The notes under the pieces were generated by a model. It was not told the DNA's origin, made no database searches, and saw only the letters and a program-made list of their open reading frames with translations. The position numbers and the translations under genes were made by a program. DNA of 11,124 nt from positions 1,336 through 12,459 of the forward strand of contig VKHC01000407.1 in the NCBI GenBank assembly GCA_015143735.1, given 5' to 3'. Source of the DNA: Synura sp. LO234KE. Its lineage: Eukaryota > Sar > Synurophyceae > Synurales > Mallomonadaceae. Each line of letters starts with the position of its first letter. Position 1 is the stretch's first letter. This document shows positions 7,721 through 11,124 of this stretch, in pieces.

Positions 7721-9199
7721 GGAGTGTCTTATTACCCTACAATGTCCCCAACTAAACCAAGGGAAATCTCAACCCATGCAGACGCATCCAATGGTGTGGG
7801 GAGAGGCACATCGGGGTGGTGTAGTAAGCGTAATCGACATAAGAATAATGTAGAAGCGACAAGATCGCGACGAAGTAAGCAAGTGGGTAGTAGACTGAGC
7901 GGCGCATACAGAGAGAAATGTGCGTAAAAGGAACGAGTAATGCTGAGAATAGGCAACGTGGCGATAGAGACAGGGTACGTATGCAAGAAGACGGGTGCCG
8001 CCGGCGATAGCTGGGAGAGCGTATCAGGCGGAGCCTGAGAGCCGGCGATATCCCGTGAAATCCATCGCTGCCGGCCCCCACCACCCCGGAGCTGGGAATG
8101 CTAGCAGAGGCAGGAGGCGCAGACAGTGGCGCCGGAGGGAGTTCCTGTTCATACGGGGCAGCTTCATCGCTATCCCGCGGAGGTGGGCATGCTATGGCAC
8201 CAGGTAGGCAGGCAAGTGGGAGGCGCTCCTCACCAGGATGCATGAAGCCCGAGTCCAGAGCATGCCATGCCTCCTCCACATGGGATAGTACATGTTCGGC
8301 CCACAAAAGGGGGTTATTAGGTCATCCCATGGCACTTGACCATATGGCTGGAATATTTCCTCAACAAGAAGATCCACCTGCTCCAAGAAGAAATGTCCCA
8401 TCCACCCGCTCGAGCACTGACGTGGATCTGCCGCAATGTCGCGGAGCGCAGCAAGAAGATGGTCTTCTTGCCCTTTGTAACCTCCAAAGTGGAATGGTTT
8501 GAAAGTCAGTGGAAGCATGGTGGTGCGGACGTGCTCCACGGCGAGAGACTCGAGGCAAATGCGGACATCTAGGCTGGAGAAGTCGTCCTTGAGCACGAAT
8601 CTGGTGGAAGTGACGTTAAAGACGAAACTACTATAATCCAACCACCTTGAAGGTAGATGACCTTCGAGGGGATGTCGTGTTGGGTCTCAAACTGCTGGGC
8701 CTGCTCCTGAGGTCTGCAAGGACCGGAGAATCGCTTCGACAAGCACTCCTTTTTCGGGGCGCTCTAAGTCTGCTGAAGCACCTACCGGGAGATGTGACGC
8801 TGGCGGCAGTAGGTGCACTCATGGTCCCCAATGTCCGTGAGCTGAGTGGACCAGACGAGACGGGGCTGTAGCTCTTCAACCGCAACGAGTCGGTTATGCT
8901 CCCAGGTGGATGTCAAGTGCTTAACATGAGCAGTCTCATCCCAGCGGTAGCCATACTTGGCAGCCAGAGCAGCTCCCTCGACGATATTGAATCGCGGATT
9001 GTGGCCCAATCCGGATGTTTATCCCATATTGCACTGATGTGGAGACTCATTTTCAGAATGTGCCGCGAGACTTGGGCAGTCGCGTGGGCATCGGCCAGTA
9101 CCTTGTTGTTATCAAGTGAAGTACGCTTGTGCGCAGCGAAGTTGTCATGTGTGTTGCATGCAGCTTTTTTCCGGGAATTCCGACCGCCTGGGGCGGAAT

Positions 9200-9345
9200 G
9201 CTTGATCAAACCCTGATTCGAGGTGGCCTCCAGCACTAGCTGCGCTACTGCTGATATGGGCAGCGTCATCGGAAGGTTTAGTGGGAAAGGATTTCATAGG
9301 AGGTCGCTTGAGCAAGCCATGGTTCGAAGTAACATCTAACACTCC
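9200..9345 (-). repeat. diverged internal repeat within copy A
   Basis: The + strand around 9200-9238 (gcttgatcaaaccctgattc, then gaggtggcctccagcacta) resembles 9308-9345 (gcttgagcaagccatggttc, then gaagtaacatctaacact). On the minus strand both read VL-D/E-x-TSN-H/Q-GL-L/I-K, in different frames. This is an ancient duplication inside the coding sequence, about 108 bp apart, with an indel fixed between the copies. Confidence 0.6.
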
Positions 9346-9508
9346 CTTTAAACACTCTTGATCCGCAGCTTCATTTGAGTACGGGGAAGGAAGAGATGCC
9401 GTGAGAGCTTCCAAATTCGCCGAGGCTTCAAACTTAAATCCATGCGCAGCAGGTTTGGTCGCCCCACGGTCCGGAAAATTTTTGATATTTGAAAATTGAA
9501 ATATCTTC

Positions 9509-9691
9509 TTGTCTCGATCAGGATTGAACTGGCTGGGTGCACGAGGTCCTGCCATAGGGGAAAGTACTTGATATGGAGACGCTAAAAGTCAAAATTGGAC
9601 TCACAATCAAGATTGATACTGAGTTTGGCTGGGTTCAGAGAATTTTGTTGAAAAATTAAGTGTTTTGTCTCTATCAGGATTCAGTTGGCCT
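9509..9691 (-). repeat. diverged direct repeat near the N-terminal end of copy A
   Basis: ttgtctcgatcaggattgaa (from 9509) and ttgtctctatcaggattcag (from 9665) differ at few positions and lie 156 bp apart. On the minus strand they encode QFNPDRDK and QLNPDRDK. The repeat supports reading the minus strand as the coding strand here. Confidence 0.6.
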
Positions 9692-9809
9692 GAAGCGTGG
9701 GGACTTGACTTCATCAACTTCTGGAGGCTGAACCAAACTTCCTGAGATTCGGTAGTTGGGTTTGGTTTCGAGTTGATGCTGTCGATTTTCCAAGCTGTAC
9801 ATTTCCTAG

Positions 9810-10340
9810 TCTTTGTTGGCGACCGAAAATTGAAAGGATTAAATAACGACGATTAAATACCTTGTTGGCAAATTATGAGTCAAAACCACTCAGAACTGGT
9901 GTAGAAAATATCTGTGCTGTAGATCGGGTCGAAAACCGCCACACGTTTAAAAAACTAGCTGGCCAAGTACTACGTATGGAATGGTTAGCTACTGCGGCCA
10001 GTGGTTCCACGATTTTGTCCTGATTGGTTATAACCATAAGATTTTCGAAAATAGCAGAAAAATCTTAGATACAGGTCAATTAGACTACCGCCACACCACG
10101 TATTTAAAACTATCCGGTCGTCAGCCAGTAATTGATGAGCCCTCTTACGCGGTACAATGAGAGGTTGCCATTAAATCACTTCTTTTATTTACTTCATGAA
10201 CGGGATGATTTTAAACTCAGCAATCGTAAGGCGCATTTAGACTTATTGAAATTTTGAAGCACCATGAGCCAAACCAGAAATTTTGAGCAGGTGCGAAAGT
10301 TCAAAACAAACGATAACTACTTATTCTAATCAATCAGGGC
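9810..10340. other. spacer between copy A and SAMDC, with small repeats
   Basis: No coding sequence is supported. Two structures are visible. A diverged direct repeat starts with accgccacac at 9935-9944 and 10087-10096, each followed by an (a/g)tttaaaa(c)-like stretch and a GGCC/GGTC-containing end. A 9-bp hairpin is formed by taagatttt (10037-10045) with aaaatctta (10059-10067). The right end is the expected 3' untranslated side of the minus-strand SAMDC. Confidence 0.5.
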
Positions 10341-10343
10341 TTA

Positions 10344-10703
10344 TTAGCATAACGAGTAACCCCTCGGTTTCTTGTCCATCCCCTTGAGATCCTTCGTCTT
10401 CTTGCTTAGAGCCTCCAGAAGCTGCTCGCTCTCCACCGAAAAGGCGCCCGTTTTGTTATCCAACGAGAAGCACGCCATAAGGCAACAAAAGTCAAACTCA
10501 ACTTTGGTAGAAGACATCGACGTACGGGTATACTGGTTCTTGGACGCATTACCCACAGAGATGGAGCTGTGATTGAACGGAGTTTCCACGTTCTTGATCG
10601 CGTTCTCGTCTCCGAACATTGTGCACACGAACCTCTTCGGACGAAACACGTTCAGCGCGTTCCGGATGTGCTCAAGAATATACTTCGTGCTACGGTCGGT
10701 TTG
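10344..10703 (-). CDS. S-adenosylmethionine decarboxylase, C-terminal coding segment (partial, 5' part missing)
   Basis: The minus frame is open from just after a TAG at 10704-10706 to TAA at 10344-10346, 119 codons. Seen: STKYILEHIRNALNVFRPKR, then FVCTMFGDEN, then TSMSSTKVEFDFCCLMACFS. These correspond to the I-R-x-x-L-x-V-F-x-P-x-x-F-V-x-T-x-F strand and the closing sheet near the C-terminus of eukaryotic AdoMet decarboxylase, followed here by a 36-residue hydrophilic tail (SEQLLEALSKKTKDLKGMDK). The enzyme makes decarboxylated AdoMet, the aminopropyl donor for spermidine and spermine, and uses a pyruvoyl group formed by self-cleavage. The cleavage serine and all catalytic residues lie in the missing N-terminal part. 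The segment starts just after where the conserved SFETN motif would stand. Either an intron ends here (cgttag before 10703 in the minus sense) or the gene is broken. The coding segment itself is clean, so the product call is fairly secure while its functionality is open. Confidence 0.75.
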   Translation of the reverse strand, partial: QTDRSTKYILEHIRNALNVFRPKRFVCTMFGDENAIKNVETPFNHSSISVGNASKNQYTRTSMSSTKVEFDFCCLMACFSLDNKTGAFSVESEQLLEALSKKTKDLKGMDKKPRGYSLC

Positions 10704-10705
10704 CT

Positions 10706-11124
10706 AACGACAACTTCCAGGACAAAACAATCAACTGCCGACTTTTCACGTACACTGTCCCGGGCACTCTAGAACGTAAGCTACTTCTACTGGCTCTCCC
10801 GGGGGTGCGCATCGTACCGGGCGAAGAGTTATACGCCAGTTACGGGGGAGACTACTGGCTCGACCATTTACCCATGCTCTCGGCCACCGACCGGCTCGCC
10901 TGCATTCGCAAGTACAATTACCCCTTGAGCGTTCTCCGCAAGGCTGGCCTCCTTCGAGATGGTTCCAGAATCTCTGACTCCACCCAAGGCATCCAAAAGT
11001 TTTTTAAACCAGACCGCTCCCTCGTCAGTCCCACTAGGGCCCTCCCTGACCAAACAATCATCGCACATGAGACGTTCAGCCTTCACTTCTCGTCGCTCAC
11101 TCCGGCCTCGATTCCCTACCGGGA
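10706..11124 (+). CDS. SET-domain protein, C-terminal half of domain (runs off window)
   Basis: The frame is open from about 10706 to the window end, with no start codon in a suitable place. Seen: NDNFQDKTINCRLFTYTVPG, corresponding to the N-x-x-x-x-N-C region of SET domains, then RIVPGEELYASYGGDYW (about 10808-10858). GEEL is at 10820-10831 and the Tyr of the S-Y-G motif at 10841-10843, the usual catalytic tyrosine position. SET proteins transfer methyl groups from AdoMet to lysines. The residues that follow contain almost no cysteine, so no post-SET zinc cluster is visible, and the first half of the domain is absent. A plausible 3' splice site (ctaac at 10704-10708, then cttccag ending 10720) could place an exon start at 10721. 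The alternative is a truncated transposon-borne or pseudogene copy. No stop or shift breaks the visible 139 codons. Confidence 0.65.

Larger units (their letters stand above)
7752..9802 (-). pseudogene. most complete copy (copy A) of an unrecognised repeated protein family, multiply frameshifted
   Basis: Read on the minus strand, coding-like segments follow in shifting frames. An ATG at 9802 opens a 42-codon frame (to 9674). Then come QLNPDRDK (near 9690) and its repeat QFNPDRDK (9500-9535); VLDVTSNHGLLKRP and its repeat VLEATSNQGLIKHS (9300-9350 and 9200-9240); FNIVEGAALAAKYGYRWDE (8930-8990); GDHECTYCRQRH (8790-8830), a possible zinc ligand pair; KVIYLQGG joined across a one-base shift to WLDYSSFVFNVTS (8600-8660); GHFFLEQVDLLVEEIF; and VPWDDLITP (about 8330). 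After a shift at a C5T4 run (minus-strand sense) come LLWAEHVLSHVEEAWHALDSG and a Pro/Ala-rich tail. Repeats, low complexity and a Cys pair would suit a gag-like or DNA-binding protein, but no family is recognised. Frame breaks could in part be introns. Coding status below about 8050 is doubtful. Confidence 0.5.

Noticed and set aside
8098-8871. Plus-strand frames 8098-8502 and 8647-8871
   Set aside because: They are antisense to the copy A minus frames, which have the collinear match to copy C; the plus translations match nothing.
10372-10772. Plus-strand frames across 10372-10772 as the N-terminal part of the SET protein
   Set aside because: They are antisense to the clearly protein-like SAMDC segment and show no SET or pre-SET features; the SET reading is convincing only from about 10706.
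10868-11086. 72-codon minus frame as a possible upstream part of SAMDC
   Set aside because: It does not resemble SAMDC and is antisense to the uninterrupted SET-type frame.
1-11124. CRISPR arrays, tRNA or rRNA genes, long terminal repeats
   Set aside because: No regularly spaced repeats, no tRNA-like cloverleaf or rRNA sequence, and no long direct repeats flanking a coding region were seen when reading both strands by eye; a covariance-model search could not be run.

Overview
The window looks like nuclear DNA of a eukaryote, with repeat-rich intergenic DNA between the ends of two housekeeping genes. No bacterial operon structure, rRNA or tRNA is seen. The two recognisable host genes are the C-terminal part of a DDX51/Dbp6/RH1-type DEAD-box RNA helicase (+ strand, left edge) and the C-terminal part of S-adenosylmethionine decarboxylase (- strand, right end). 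Both read without frameshifts or internal stops, so the damage between them is probably real decay and not sequencing error. I cannot assign the organism; a fungus, oomycete or alga with intron-poor genes and many transposons would fit.

Layout. 1-360: helicase C-terminus. 407-673: weak minus-strand hypothetical ORF, convergent with the helicase. 674-1290: spacer with an imperfect inverted repeat. 1290-3780: a decayed retroelement on the + strand. Its only recognisable domain is a C-terminal RNase H (about 3136-3544) with catalytic-type D, E, D and D still visible across one stop and one frameshift. 3846-4523: a MITE-like element with 30-bp terminal inverted repeats and an internal 150-bp tandem duplication. 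4621-5156, 6273-7253 and 7752-9802: three decayed copies, in both orientations, of one protein-coding family that I do not recognise. 5175-6270: AT-rich spacer with a 34-bp tandem duplication. 9810-10340: spacer with a diverged direct repeat and a hairpin. 10344-10703: SAMDC terminal coding segment. 10706-11124: the C-terminal half of a SET domain on the opposite strand, starting almost exactly where SAMDC homology stops.

The most unusual content is the three-copy family, with shared Y-x-x-G-G-W-L and D/Q-V-x-W-x-x-L-I signatures and a cysteine-containing segment upstream, and the abrupt SAMDC/SET junction near 10704. The genes do not form a pathway. The window is best read as a transposon-filled interval between, and partly inside, ordinary genes.
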